Shown piece by piece: positions 36,527 to 45,877 of a stretch of DNA of 64,000 nucleotides. The DNA comes from Hyphomicrobium zavarzinii ATCC 27496 (GTDB lineage Bacteria; Pseudomonadota; Alphaproteobacteria; Rhizobiales; Hyphomicrobiaceae): NCBI RefSeq assembly GCF_000383415.1, contig NZ_KB911255.1, positions 101,001 to 165,000 of the forward strand, written 5' to 3'. The first letter of the stretch is position 1. The number at the start of each line of letters is the position of its first letter. Position numbers and translations under genes: made by a program. The notes beneath the pieces were generated by a model. It did no database searches and was not told the DNA's origin. It saw only the letters and a program-made list of their open reading frames with translations.

Positions 36527-37754
36527 CCAAGCGACGGTAAAGGCTCTGCCGAATAAGGCGTCTGACGCACGGTTGAGCACGGTCTGGGAATGGTTTATGC
36601 GCCGGATCGTCGGCCCCTTCCCAACGGGCTCGTTGAGTATCGATCTGCCGTCGGCACGGCGCATCGAGCTCTCAGGTGACCGGCCTGGACACAATGCGCA
36701 TATCGCGGTGCATAGCTGGCGGGCACTTCCCCGCCTTGCGTTCGGAGGCGATGTTGGGTTTGCCGAGGCATTGGGAGACGGCGACTGTAGCAGTCACGAC
36801 TTGAGCACGTTGCTGCTTTGGGGCATCGACAACACGGACCCCGGGCGCTCCGTTGGAGACTCGCATGTCGCGTGGCGCATGTTCTCCCGTCTTCGCCACG
36901 CGTCGCGTGCCAATACACGCTCGAACAGCCGCCGCAACATCGCGGCTCACTACGACCTCGGAAATGCATTCTATGAGGCATGGCTCGACGACGATCTGAA
37001 CTACTCGTCCGGGATTTACGACGCCCCGGAAACCACGATCGAAGCAGCGCAGAAGGCCAAACTCAGGCGTGTTGCCGAGCTGCTTGACCTCAGGAGCGGC
37101 GAAAGCGTTCTGGAAATTGGATGCGGTTGGGGCGCACTCGCGCAGCTGCTCGTTTCGGAGCATCGCTGCCATGTAACCGGCCTGACGCTCTCCACACAGC
37201 AATTGAGCTATGCTCGCAGGCGCTTGAGCGCATTCGACGGTCGCGCCGACATACGCCTCCAAGACTACCGCGATGTGACCGGGACGTTCGACCGGATCGT
37301 CAGCATCGAAATGCTGGAAGCGGTGGGAGAAGCGTTCTGGCCGGCCTATTTTTCCAAGATTGCCTCGTGCCTTTCTCCGGGCGGCACGGCGGTGATCCAG
37401 GCTATCACAATTGATGAAGCGCGATTTGACGGCTACCGGCGTCAGCCGGATTTCATTCAGCTGGCCATCTTCCCCGGTGGCATGTTGCCGACCAAGACCA
37501 TCATCGCTTCGCAAGCCGAGCGTGCCGGACTTTCTGTCGTGCGATCCGAGCATTTCGGACCGAGCTATGCGCGCACGCTAGCCGACTGGCGCATCCGCTT
37601 CGATCGAGCCTGGCCAGCGATCCAAGCCCTGGGCTTTGATGAGCGGTTCCGGAGGCTCTGGGATTACTACCTCGTCTATTGCGAGGTCGGCTTCGAGGCA
37701 GGATGGCTGGATGTCGGACTGTACCAGATCCGGCATGCCGCGCGATCGAGTTAA
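36519..37754 (+). CDS. Cyclopropane-fatty-acyl-phospholipid synthase
   Basis: A 411-residue CFA-synthase-family enzyme. An N-terminal lipid-binding region (about 20-130) precedes the SAM domain (VLEIGCGWGALAQLLVSEH, VSIEMLEAVGEAFWPAYF) and the FIQLAIFPGGMLPT substrate segment. It follows RRNIAAHYDLGNAFYEAWLD, a strong family motif. The start at ATG 36519 has GGGGGA at 36511-36516. It is the third gene of the oxidoreductase operon and a clear paralogue of the gene at 31.1-32.1 kb, although the two are only distantly similar outside the SAM domain. Confidence 0.9.
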   Translation: MADQATVKALPNKASDARLSTVWEWFMRRIVGPFPTGSLSIDLPSARRIELSGDRPGHNAHIAVHSWRALPRLAFGGDVGFAEALGDGDCSSHDLSTLLLWGIDNTDPGRSVGDSHVAWRMFSRLRHASRANTRSNSRRNIAAHYDLGNAFYEAWLDDDLNYSSGIYDAPETTIEAAQKAKLRRVAELLDLRSGESVLEIGCGWGALAQLLVSEHRCHVTGLTLSTQQLSYARRRLSAFDGRADIRLQDYRDVTGTFDRIVSIEMLEAVGEAFWPAYFSKIASCLSPGGTAVIQAITIDEARFDGYRRQPDFIQLAIFPGGMLPTKTIIASQAERAGLSVVRSEHFGPSYARTLADWRIRFDRAWPAIQALGFDERFRRLWDYYLVYCEVGFEAGWLDVGLYQIRHAARSS

Positions 37755-37795
37755 TCCACGCCCATTCCTCCACGCCCGTCAATTCAGGAGCCGCC

Positions 37796-38047
37796 ATGCA
37801 ATTTTCTCAGAAGGAGTTTGACCTGGAAACTCGGAGGGTTCTCAATTCTGCACTCGAGACTGCGCGGGTCAGGCTCAAGCTAGCCCGCAGCGCCAAGCAG
37901 GAATTGCAGAGCTTGGCGGACATTATAGCCGCTCATGCCAAGCTAGGCCTTTTCGACGCCGAAGGATTGGCGAGACAGGCCGTACGAGGCTTTCGTGGGG
38001 AACACGACAAGTCGTCAGCCGCTTCGCAGAATTGTGAAGCGCCGTAG
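37796..38047 (+). CDS. Small helical hypothetical protein
   Basis: An 83-residue protein (MQFSQKEFDLETRRVLNSAL at the start), charged and helical, without a signal peptide or known domain. AGGAG at 37786-37790 gives a good start. It lies 41 bp after the cfa-like gene on the same strand and may be the last gene of that operon. Confidence 0.6.
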   Translation: MQFSQKEFDLETRRVLNSALETARVRLKLARSAKQELQSLADIIAAHAKLGLFDAEGLARQAVRGFRGEHDKSSAASQNCEAP

Positions 38048-38414
38048 CTCTAGGCGGGCGCGTCACGGAAGCCCACGATGTTAAGCCTGAATACCTTGGG
38101 GCGAGATCTGGACTGGTTTGGTCTCGGACCCTTACCGATCCTGTTCGCTGTGGAGCCAATGCGCTGGTTCAAAGTCAGCTCACTTCAGCTTGGTGATGGG
38201 CAGTATTGAAGTCAGCTTTCTCGGCACTGCAGAAGTTTTTCGCGGTACTTCAGCAACGAATCGTCCACTCAGGGTTACCAGCAGACGGCTCTGCGATGGG
38301 GCCGGACTGCAACAGTTGACCCCTGCGCGCACCTGCTGGAACGTGATCGGACTTGTCCGGGGGCAGCGAGGTGCCCTATCAGGGCTGAAGCGATCAACCG
38401 GTTGCGGAGCGCTT
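38048..38414. other. 367-bp intergenic stretch
   Basis: No ORF, repeat or RNA structure stands out. Open frames here are short. It separates the lipid operon from the L,D-transpeptidase gene and probably holds the promoter of the latter. Confidence 0.5.
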
Positions 38415-39266
38415 ATGGAATTGCGCGCAACGTGCTTGGCTTTGGCGGCCTACGTCGCTCTGCTTGCGGGGCCGGCGGAGGCGCAGTTCGTCAGCGACTC
38501 TGTCGCTGAACATGATGCGCAAATGCGGGAAGCGGAGCGCATTGAGCGCGAAGCGCGCCGTGCAGCCTACGAGCCCGTTATCTATCCCAAGCATATGGAC
38601 GGCGGAGAACGGCCTGACATCGCGCCTGCCGCGCCGCCGGTTGTCTATTTCGACCGCAGCGAAGAGCCCGGCTCGATCATAATCGATACGCAATCGCGCA
38701 AGCTGTATTTCGTGCTGCCCAACAAGCAAGCCTACGAGTATCCCATCTCGGTCGGCCGCGAGGGCTTCACCTGGACCGGCACACAGCGCATCAGCCGGAT
38801 CGCATCCTGGCCATCGTGGACCCCGCCGCCTGAAATGCACGAGCGTGTGCCGGGCCTGCCACTTACGGTCTCGGGCGGGCTCAAGAACCCGCAAGGCGCG
38901 CGCGCGCTCTATCTCGGCAATACCGTGTACCGTATCCATGGCACCAACAACGATCGCACGGTCGGGCGCGCGAATTCGTCGGGCTGCTTCCGCCTGACGA
39001 ACGAGCACGTCGTGCACTTGGCCTCGATTGCGAAGGTCGGCACGAAGGTGAGCGTGCTGCAAGCTTATACCGGTGGCGTGAGCGAGACCATGCCGTTGTC
39101 TTCGCTGTTCGACTTCGGCCTTTTCAGCTCCCCTCCCGCAAAGCCCAAGGCGAAAAAGCCGGCGGCGACCAAGAAGAAGCCAGCGGTTACCACGACCGCG
39201 GCGACGCCTACGGCAACCCAGCCCGCCGCAGCGGGCGCGGCCGCCGCTCCCGCAGCGAAGAAGTGA
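38415..39266 (+). CDS. L,D-transpeptidase (YkuD domain)
   Basis: Makes 3-3 peptide cross-links in peptidoglycan or anchors proteins to it. The 283 residues have a signal peptide (about 1-23), a Glu/Arg-rich helix, the YkuD domain (about 85-215) with the motif HGTNN at 175 and SSGC with the catalytic Cys at 191. The C-terminal tail of about 45 residues is Lys/Pro/Ala-rich and disordered. The start at ATG 38415 is directly followed by the signal peptide. Monocistronic. Confidence 0.92.
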   Translation: MELRATCLALAAYVALLAGPAEAQFVSDSVAEHDAQMREAERIEREARRAAYEPVIYPKHMDGGERPDIAPAAPPVVYFDRSEEPGSIIIDTQSRKLYFVLPNKQAYEYPISVGREGFTWTGTQRISRIASWPSWTPPPEMHERVPGLPLTVSGGLKNPQGARALYLGNTVYRIHGTNNDRTVGRANSSGCFRLTNEHVVHLASIAKVGTKVSVLQAYTGGVSETMPLSSLFDFGLFSSPPAKPKAKKPAATKKKPAVTTTAATPTATQPAAAGAAAAPAAKK

Positions 39267-39327
39267 CCAGCGGGTAGCCGCTAGGTCAACGTGCAGTTTG
39301 CGGTAGATTTCTCGGTTTTATGCCCTG

Positions 39328-39570
39328 TTACGGGTTCGACGCGGCGCCGGCGAGCAGCTTGTTCCAATGCTGTCGCAGCTTGTGATCATGCTGGCGCACG
39401 ATGATCTTGGCGCGGATCGCACGAGGGTCGTCGTGCACGGCGATGCCCGTGCTCCAGACAACGGTGCCGCGTCCGTCCAAACGTGCGAGGTGCTTCGGCA
39501 CGCGTCGCACGAAGTACCGGACGCCATTGCGTTCGATGGGTCGTGCGTCTTTGAGCTTGTTGGCTATGTC
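39328..39570 (-). pseudogene. Tyrosine integrase N-terminal relic
   Basis: The minus frame reads ERNGVRYFVRRVPKHLARLD, GRGTVVWSTGIAVHDDPRAI and RAKIIVRQHDHKLRQHWNKL before a stop. This resembles the N-terminal DNA-binding part of phage-type integrases (DUF6538-like start). The catalytic domain is missing and no start codon is in frame. It sits about 100 bp beyond the 3' end of tRNA-Leu, the usual place of an island integrase. Confidence 0.6.
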
Positions 39571-39665
39571 CGTCCTTCCGCTGGTCGCGGCAATGTGGAC
39601 GGATAAGCAGTCGACGCATATGTCGACGTAATAGTCCCGCGTTAGTACACTTAGAGCTTAAGTGA

Positions 39666-39750
<85 letters not shown>

Positions 39751-40182
39751 AAGCCGTAAGCTCGCGGGCGCCATGAGTTACGGGGAGTGGCCGCCGTTGT
39801 CAATGAGAGTACCGCCTCAAAGGGGGCAAGTGCGCATTTTGCGCGCCCGCGAGGTTGGACTCGTCACGTTTCGGGTCCATAAGCTAGTCCCTGACCTGAG
39901 CCGCTTTGGCCTTTGATCGAATCGGTGTCGCGCGCGCAAACGTGCTCTATGTCGTTGTTCTGGAGTCTGATTCACGCGTCTGGTGCGGACACGGAGGCTC
40001 GGCTGGCTTGGCGATCAGGTGAGGGCCGCTCTTGCGGATGCTCCGGTTTTGATCGGCGTGCGGGAACGGACTAGACCTTTGTTTTATCGTGCTTCCCGGT
40101 GGAAAGCGGGGCCTCGGTTTTCCGGAAGCATATGAGGGACTTACGGCTCCAAAGGCTGAGGCGCCGGGGCGGGAGAAGCGGA
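39751..40182. other. 432-bp intergenic stretch
   Basis: No gene, repeat or RNA structure recognised. It lies between tRNA-Leu and the NDUFA9-like gene and should contain the promoters of both. Confidence 0.5.
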
Positions 40183-41163
40183 ATGGCAGCGGGAAGCGGC
40201 AACAACAAGCTGGTCACGATTTTCGGAGGGTCGGGTTTCGTCGGCCGTCATACTGTCCGGGCGCTCGCGAGAGAGGGCTACCGCATCCGGGCCGCGTCGC
40301 GCCGCCCCGATCTTGCGGGCTATCTGCAACCCATGGGCAATGTGGGGCAGATCCAGCCGGTGCAGGCCAACCTGCGATTCCCCGAGTCGGTGGCCCGCGC
40401 GGTGGAAGGCGCCGACATCGTCATCAACGCGGTCGGTATCCTGGCAGGCAGCGGCCGGCAGACCTTCAAGGCCGTGCATGACGAGGGAGCCCGGGCTGTC
40501 GCCAAGGCGGCGCGGGCAGCCGGCGCGTCTCACTTCGTCCATATCTCGGCGATCGGGGCGTCTGCCTCCTCGCCCGCGCGCTATGCGCGTTCGAAAGCCG
40601 CTGGAGAAGCCGCGGTGCTCGAGGAGTTTCCTGGTGCGATCATTCTGAGGCCGTCGATCGTGTTCGGTCCCGAGGATGAGTTCTTCAACCGGTTCGCGGC
40701 GCTTGCGCAGATGTCGCCCGTGCTGCCGCTGATCGGGGGCGGACGCACCCGCTTTCAGCCGGTCTACGTGGGCGACGTCGCCGAAGCGGTCGTGCAGGTT
40801 CTCCAAAGCGCGAAGCCCGGCGCGGTCTATGAGCTCGGCGGGCCGGAGGTGCTCTCCTTCCGCGAGCTTCTGGAGCGCACGCTGTCCTATGCGGGACGCA
40901 AGCGCGGCTTCATCTCGCTGCCGTTCTGGCTGGCGAAGCTTCAGGCGCTCATGACGTGGCCGTTGCCGAACTCGCTTCGCCCGCTCACCGTCGATCAGGT
41001 GCGGCTGCTCCAATCCGACAACGTCGTGAGCGCCGAGGCCGCGAAGGACGGGCGGACGCTGGCTGGGCTCGGTGTCGTGCCGCAGCAGTCGATCGGATCG
41101 GTGGTGCCGTCCTATCTCGAACGCTTCAGACCGAAGGGGCAGTATTCGCACTACCGCGGATAG
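40183..41163 (+). CDS. NDUFA9-like atypical SDR (complex I accessory subunit family)
   Basis: A 326-residue Rossmann protein starting VTIFGGSGFVGRHTVRALA, with YARSKAAGEAAVLEEFPGAI in the active-site area. It resembles mitochondrial complex I subunit NDUFA9, whose alphaproteobacterial relatives are associated with respiratory complex I or quinone biology. The ATG at 40183 has GGGAG at 40171-40175. The role is inferred from family. Confidence 0.85.
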   Translation: MAAGSGNNKLVTIFGGSGFVGRHTVRALAREGYRIRAASRRPDLAGYLQPMGNVGQIQPVQANLRFPESVARAVEGADIVINAVGILAGSGRQTFKAVHDEGARAVAKAARAAGASHFVHISAIGASASSPARYARSKAAGEAAVLEEFPGAIILRPSIVFGPEDEFFNRFAALAQMSPVLPLIGGGRTRFQPVYVGDVAEAVVQVLQSAKPGAVYELGGPEVLSFRELLERTLSYAGRKRGFISLPFWLAKLQALMTWPLPNSLRPLTVDQVRLLQSDNVVSAEAAKDGRTLAGLGVVPQQSIGSVVPSYLERFRPKGQYSHYRG

Positions 41164-41204
41164 GGCCTGCGCCTGCCGTATTCCGGATGCCTCGGGGGGA
41201 TCTC

Positions 41205-42008
41205 ATGAGCCGATCGCGCGCACCAGCCACGGGAACGCCGGTTTCGCGGCTTTTCAAGATGCGATCGCTCGGATCGATCGGCTTCGTCGCCGTGCTGGCG
41301 TTCTATGTCGCCTGGCCGCTCTATGCGGGCTACGAGATCAAGTCGTCGCTCGAAGGCCACAACGTGGAAGGGCTGGTTGCGAGGATCGATTTTCCGAGCG
41401 TGCGGGCTTCTCTCCGCCCCGCCGTTGCGGCCAAGGTCGACAAGGTGATCACGGATACGCTGCACAAGGCGGGAACTGCGGGCGGTGCGCTGAGCGATCA
41501 GCTCAAGGCGCGCGTGATGCCCCGGATCGTGGACGGTGTGCTCGCGTCGCTGGTCACGCCGGAGATGCTCATCCGCATTCACGCTAGCGGGAAAACGTTC
41601 AAGGAGGCGCTGGACAGCCTCGTGATGGACCGGGCGTCCCGCGCAGATGGGCTCGGCGGGTTCCTTATCGTGTCCGAGGATCAGTCCGGAGGCGGGCGCA
41701 GCCGGCTCGACGAAATCGCCGGGAAGCTCGGCATCGATACGCATAAAGTTCTTGGCGGCGCGGATGCGAAGGCAACCGACGTGCAGCCGCAGCCGGGTGC
41801 CGAGATCGAGGTTCTGCCGGCGCTCAACGAGTCCCGCGCGCGGCCGAAGTACGGGCTCGGCAACATCAAGCACTTTTCACTGACGGGACCGTTGGGGCTC
41901 TCCGTGGGCGTGGCGCGCGACGCGACGGCGGGCAAGGCGGAGATCACGGCGGAGCTGAGCTTCGTCAACGGATCGTGGATGCTGACCGGTCTCGTGCCGC
42001 AGATCTGA
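41205..42008 (+). CDS. DUF2939 membrane-anchored protein
   Basis: A 267-residue protein with one N-terminal membrane helix (about 22-45) and a DUF2939 pattern (YAGYEIKSSLEGHNVEGLVA, then IDFPSVRASLRPAV). The rest faces the periplasm. Function unknown. ATG 41205 has a GGGGGGA Shine-Dalgarno at 41194-41200. It follows the SDR gene by 41 bp and is probably cotranscribed. Confidence 0.82.
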   Translation: MSRSRAPATGTPVSRLFKMRSLGSIGFVAVLAFYVAWPLYAGYEIKSSLEGHNVEGLVARIDFPSVRASLRPAVAAKVDKVITDTLHKAGTAGGALSDQLKARVMPRIVDGVLASLVTPEMLIRIHASGKTFKEALDSLVMDRASRADGLGGFLIVSEDQSGGGRSRLDEIAGKLGIDTHKVLGGADAKATDVQPQPGAEIEVLPALNESRARPKYGLGNIKHFSLTGPLGLSVGVARDATAGKAEITAELSFVNGSWMLTGLVPQI

Positions 42009-42024
42009 TCCTCATCCTGCCACG

Positions 42025-42672
42025 CTACGAGGTGGCGGCGCGGCATTCCTCATCGGCGGGAAGAGGATCGCAGGACGCGGAGGCGACGCAGATTTCGAGC
42101 GCTTTGCGCACATCGCGCGTGTAAAGGCCGTCGATCGGGCCGGAATAGATGCCCTGTGCCTCCAGTCCGCACTGGTAGAGTTTCACGAGGTGCTCGCCGC
42201 CGTAACGCATGGCCTGCTCGTAGTCGCGGAGCGCGGCCGTGCGCTCGCCGAGTGCCTGGCGGATGTGGGCGCGGGTGTCATGCGCGTGCGGACTGGCAGG
42301 GGCCAAGCGGAGCGAGCGCTCGACGTCGCTCATGCTCTCGGTCAGCCGGTCGAGCTTGTAGAGCACCCAGGCGCGGTTGTTGAGGGCCATGGCGGAGGCG
42401 GGGTCGAGCTTGATGGCTGCGTCGTAGTCGGGCAGGGCGTCGCTCAAGGCGCCGGTGAGCGACAGGGCGAGGGCGCGCATGGCGTAGGCGAGGCTCTTGG
42501 TGCCGGCGTCCAGGTTGGGGTTCTCGATGAGCTCCGTGCAACCGGCGATGCGGCGCTGGTTGTTCTCGCTGAAGCATTCGGCGACGGTGTTCGAAGACGC
42601 GACGGAGGGAGCCCCGCACACCGCGAGCAGGGCGGCGATGGCCAATACAAGTTTCCGGCTCTGGCGTTCCAT
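42025..42672 (-). CDS. Exported TPR-repeat protein with peptidoglycan-binding-like C-terminus
   Basis: A 215-residue protein: signal peptide (about 1-28), three TPR units (about 50-155, with LAYAMRALALSLTG and AMALNNRAWVLYKLDRLTES), and a C-terminal segment with GIYSGPIDGLYTRDVRKALE. The last motif matches the turn of PG_binding_1 domains. I chose ATG 42672; ATG 42687 is possible. It lies between DUF2939 and coaBC, convergent with the former. It probably scaffolds an envelope complex. Confidence 0.78.
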   Translation of the reverse strand: MERQSRKLVLAIAALLAVCGAPSVASSNTVAECFSENNQRRIAGCTELIENPNLDAGTKSLAYAMRALALSLTGALSDALPDYDAAIKLDPASAMALNNRAWVLYKLDRLTESMSDVERSLRLAPASPHAHDTRAHIRQALGERTAALRDYEQAMRYGGEHLVKLYQCGLEAQGIYSGPIDGLYTRDVRKALEICVASASCDPLPADEECRAATS

Positions 42673-42882
42673 CCTGAGGAGCCTCATCGGTAACCATCGT
42701 GGTCCGGTCGTTGAACCGGCAAAGCGCGTGATATGGTAGCATAAATGATAGGGTGCCGGCTGGCCGCAATTGCGGCATGTTTCGGCTTTCAGGGACCGGA
42801 TGCGCGGATATGCTCGTGCCCGCGTCGTCCGTCCTGCCCTTAATATAGGCGCTCCATCGAGGTCGGCTTGGCTCGAAATTCC

Positions 42883-44160
42883 ATGAAACGCGTGCTGCTC
42901 ATCATCGGCGGCGGCATTGCCGCCTACAAATGCCTGGATCTCATCCGCAGGCTGGGCGAGCGCGGATTCGCCGTCCGGTGCGTCATGACCAAGGCCGCGC
43001 AGGAGTTCATCACGCCGCTGGCGGTGGGGGCGATCAGCAACGAGCGTGTCGCGACAGATCTCTTCGACCTCGAAGGCGAGCGGGAGATCGGACACATCCG
43101 CCTCGCGCGGGAAACGGATCTCGTGGCGGTGGCGCCGGCGACGGCCGACCTCCTCGCGCGGATGGCGCAGGGGCAGGGGAACGATCTCGCCACCGCCGTG
43201 CTGCTCGCCACGCGGGCACGCGTGCTGGCGGCTCCCGCCATGAACCCCGCCATGTGGAGCCATCCGGCGACGCAGCGCAACGTGCGCCAGCTCGAAGCGG
43301 ATGGCGTCCAGTTCATCGGACCCAACGCGGGCGAGATGGCGGAGAAGGGCGAGGCTGGTGTCGGGCGCATGGCCGAGGTCGGCGAGATCGTGGCGCGCAT
43401 CGAGAGCCTTATCGCCGACAACGAGGAGAGCGCGAGTGGCTTCGGCTTTCTCAACGTTTCCGGATCGCGCGCGAAACCAGAGCCGAGCCTTCCGCTGGCG
43501 GGGCGCCACGTGCTGGTGACGAGCGGGCCGACGCACGAGCCCATCGATCCGGTGCGCTACATCGCCAATCGTTCTTCAGGAAAGCAGGGTCATGCGATCG
43601 CTGTCGCCGCGCGGCGTCTTGGCGCGCGGGTGACGCTCGTCACGGGGCCGGTTCAGCTCGCCGATCCCGATGGTGTCGAGACGCACCGCGTGGAGACCGC
43701 GAACGAGATGCTGGCTGCCGTCGAGGCGGCGCTTCCCGCGGATGTCGCGGTGTTCGCTGCCGCGGTCGCGGACTGGCGCGTCGCCGCGCCGGGCCGGGGC
43801 AAGATCAAGAAGGCGCCCAACGCAGGGCCGCCGCAGCTCGAGCTCGTGGAGAATCCCGATATCCTGCGCACCATCGCCAAGCGTACATCGCGCCGTCCCA
43901 CGCTCGTCGTCGGGTTCGCCGCCGAGACCAGCGCGGTGATCGAGAACGCACAAGGCAAGCGCAAGTCGAAGTCGGTGGACTGGATCGTCGCGAACGACGT
44001 CTCCGAGGAAACCGGGGTGTTCGGCGGCGAGCGGAACCGGGTGCATCTCGTCACACCGCAAGGTGTCGAGAGCTGGCCGGAGATGAGCAAGGCGGAAGTC
44101 GCGGATGCGCTGCTCGCGCGCGCCGCCGGTTTTCTGACGGAAGCGCGGGAGCAGGTGTAG
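42883..44160 (+). CDS. coaBC: Bifunctional phosphopantothenoylcysteine decarboxylase / phosphopantothenate-cysteine ligase
   Basis: Two steps of coenzyme A synthesis in one 425-residue chain. The N-terminal flavoprotein (about 1-180) has [15 protein letters not shown], the catalytic-His segment [11 protein letters not shown] and APAMNPAMW. The C-terminal ligase (about 205-400) has [20 protein letters not shown] and [13 protein letters not shown]. The substrate flap, which holds a conserved Cys in E. coli (C158), reads [14 protein letters not shown] here with no Cys. I chose ATG 42883 over TTG 42868. Its stop lies 5 nt before the dut ATG, so the genes are coupled. Confidence 0.95.
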   Translation: MKRVLLIIGGGIAAYKCLDLIRRLGERGFAVRCVMTKAAQEFITPLAVGAISNERVATDLFDLEGEREIGHIRLARETDLVAVAPATADLLARMAQGQGNDLATAVLLATRARVLAAPAMNPAMWSHPATQRNVRQLEADGVQFIGPNAGEMAEKGEAGVGRMAEVGEIVARIESLIADNEESASGFGFLNVSGSRAKPEPSLPLAGRHVLVTSGPTHEPIDPVRYIANRSSGKQGHAIAVAARRLGARVTLVTGPVQLADPDGVETHRVETANEMLAAVEAALPADVAVFAAAVADWRVAAPGRGKIKKAPNAGPPQLELVENPDILRTIAKRTSRRPTLVVGFAAETSAVIENAQGKRKSKSVDWIVANDVSEETGVFGGERNRVHLVTPQGVESWPEMSKAEVADALLARAAGFLTEAREQV

Positions 44161-44165
44161 CGGGG

Positions 44166-44708
44166 ATGGCCAAGGGGGTTTCCAAGGGACGCGTGCGCAT
44201 TCGTGTGGTGGTGCTGGCGCATGGCGAAGGATTGCCGTTGCCGGCCTATCAGTCCGATGAGGCGGCTGGGCTCGATCTTGTCGCGGCCGTTCCGGAGAGC
44301 GAGCCGGTGGTCATCAAGCCGCGCAAGCGCGTGCTGATCCCGACGGGCCTTACGCTGGAATTGCCGCCCGGCTTCGAAGGGCAGGTGCGGCCTCGCTCTG
44401 GGCTGGCGCTGAAGCACGGCATCACGGTGCTCAACAGCCCGGGGACGATCGATTCCGATTATCGCGGCGAGGTGAAGATCATCCTCGTCAATCTCGGAGA
44501 GGCGCCGTTCTCCATCCATCGGGGCGAGCGCATCGCGCAACTCGTCGTGGCGCCCGTCACGCGCGTGGCGCTGAAGCGCGTCGAAGTGGTGGGCGAGACC
44601 CGGCGGGGCGCGGGCGGTTTTGGCTCCACGCGCGGAGCCAAGGGCCTGGCGCGGCGCGCAGCCACTCCCGCAAAAAGCCAAAAAAAGGCATTGAAGCGTA
44701 AGGTTTAG
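44166..44708 (+). CDS. dut: dUTP diphosphatase with basic C-terminal tail
   Basis: Hydrolyses dUTP to dUMP, keeping uracil out of DNA and supplying thymidylate synthesis. The 180 residues contain the trimeric-dUTPase motifs: AGLDLVAA (1), [11 protein letters not shown] (2), [14 protein letters not shown] (3), RIAQLVVAP (4) and [10 protein letters not shown] (5). Typical bacterial dUTPases end soon after motif 5; this one adds about 25 Lys/Arg/Ala residues. The coaBC-dut pair is conserved. Confidence 0.94.
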   Translation: MAKGVSKGRVRIRVVVLAHGEGLPLPAYQSDEAAGLDLVAAVPESEPVVIKPRKRVLIPTGLTLELPPGFEGQVRPRSGLALKHGITVLNSPGTIDSDYRGEVKIILVNLGEAPFSIHRGERIAQLVVAPVTRVALKRVEVVGETRRGAGGFGSTRGAKGLARRAATPAKSQKKALKRKV

Positions 44709-44766
44709 CTGCCTATCTCCGCCATGATACGGAGAGGGTTGCCGGTGCAGGAAACGCGTAGGCAGC
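44708..44766 (+). promoter_or_regulatory. Structured leader element between dut and cysK
   Basis: An 8-bp closing stem (44708-44715 with 44759-44766, GCTGCCTA/TAGGCAGC) encloses a second 6-bp hairpin (44716-44721 with 44730-44735) and a G-rich single-stranded stretch. No T-run follows, so it is not a standard terminator. It could be a cis-regulatory RNA for cysK; no known riboswitch class was recognised. Confidence 0.45.
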
Positions 44767-44839
44767 CCTTTGGATGGGCACGAATATGTGCGAAAAGAAA
44801 CTTTAGGAAACCCCGGACCAATCGAGGCAGGCTAGAGCG

Positions 44840-45841
44840 ATGACCGATGCGACCGAAATCAAGACCTTGAAGGCAACCCAGAGCTGGGGCCGCGGACGGG
44901 TCTTTTCCGATATCACGGAGACAATCGGACATACGCCGCTCGTTCGCCTGCAGCGCGTTGCCAAGCAGGCCGGTGCCAAGGCGGACGTGCTCGTCAAGCT
45001 CGAGTTCTTCAATCCGCTGTCGAGCGTCAAGGATCGCATCGGCGTCGCCATGATCGACGTGCTGGAAGCCGAGGGCAAGATCACGCCCGGCAAGAGCGTG
45101 CTGGTGGAGCCCACATCAGGCAACACGGGCATCGGCCTCGCGTTCGTCTGTGCGGCGCGCGGCTACAAGCTCATCCTGGTGATGCCGGAATCCATGTCGA
45201 TCGAGCGCAGGAAGATCCTGACGCATCTGGGCGCGGAGCTGGTGCTCACTCCGGCGGCGGGCGGTATGCCCGGCGCCATCGACAAGGCGAACCAGATCCT
45301 GGCTGAGACACCCGGCGCCGTGCAGCCGAGCCAATTCGAGAACCCGGCCAATCCGCTCGTGCACGAGAAGACCACGGCCGAAGAGATCTGGACCGACACC
45401 CAGGGCAACGTGGACGCGATCGTGATCGGCGTCGGCACGGGCGGCACGCTCACGGGATGCGGTCGCGTGCTCAAGGCGCGCAAGCCGTCGCTCAAGGTGA
45501 TCGCGGTGGAGCCCGAGGGCAGTCCCATTCTCTCTGGCGGCGCGCGCGGTCCGCACAAGATCCAGGGCATCGGCGCGGGCTTCGTGCCGAAGGTGCTCGA
45601 TACGAAGTTCATCGACGAGGTGGTGCGGGTTTCGAACGAGAAGGCCTTCGAAACGTCGCGATCGTTGGCGAAACTCGAAGGGATTCCGGGCGGTATCTCC
45701 ACCGGAGCGAATGTGGCTGCGGCGCTCGAGGTGGCGGCGCGGGACGAAATGCGCGGCAAGACGGTGGTGACGTTCGCACCCTCGTCGGCCGAGCGCTATT
45801 TCTCGAGCGAGCTCTTTGTCGAGCCGCCGCAGAAGGTGTGA
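44840..45841 (+). CDS. cysK: Cysteine synthase
   Basis: Makes L-cysteine from O-acetylserine and sulfide with PLP. The 333 residues show GHTPLVRLQRVA, the PLP lysine in NPLSSVKDRIG, EPTSGNTGIGLAF and GTGGTLTGCGR for phosphate binding. It is somewhat longer at the N-terminus than E. coli CysK. The leader is structured; no sulfur-transport gene is nearby. Confidence 0.95.
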   Translation: MTDATEIKTLKATQSWGRGRVFSDITETIGHTPLVRLQRVAKQAGAKADVLVKLEFFNPLSSVKDRIGVAMIDVLEAEGKITPGKSVLVEPTSGNTGIGLAFVCAARGYKLILVMPESMSIERRKILTHLGAELVLTPAAGGMPGAIDKANQILAETPGAVQPSQFENPANPLVHEKTTAEEIWTDTQGNVDAIVIGVGTGGTLTGCGRVLKARKPSLKVIAVEPEGSPILSGGARGPHKIQGIGAGFVPKVLDTKFIDEVVRVSNEKAFETSRSLAKLEGIPGGISTGANVAAALEVAARDEMRGKTVVTFAPSSAERYFSSELFVEPPQKV

Positions 45842-45877
45842 GTCGGTTTTACGAGTTCTTTGGCAAAGGGGGTAAGG

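Noticed and set aside
39267..39327. A functional integrase gene near tRNA-Leu
   Set aside because: Only the N-terminal part is present, without a start codon and without the Arg-His-Tyr catalytic domain.
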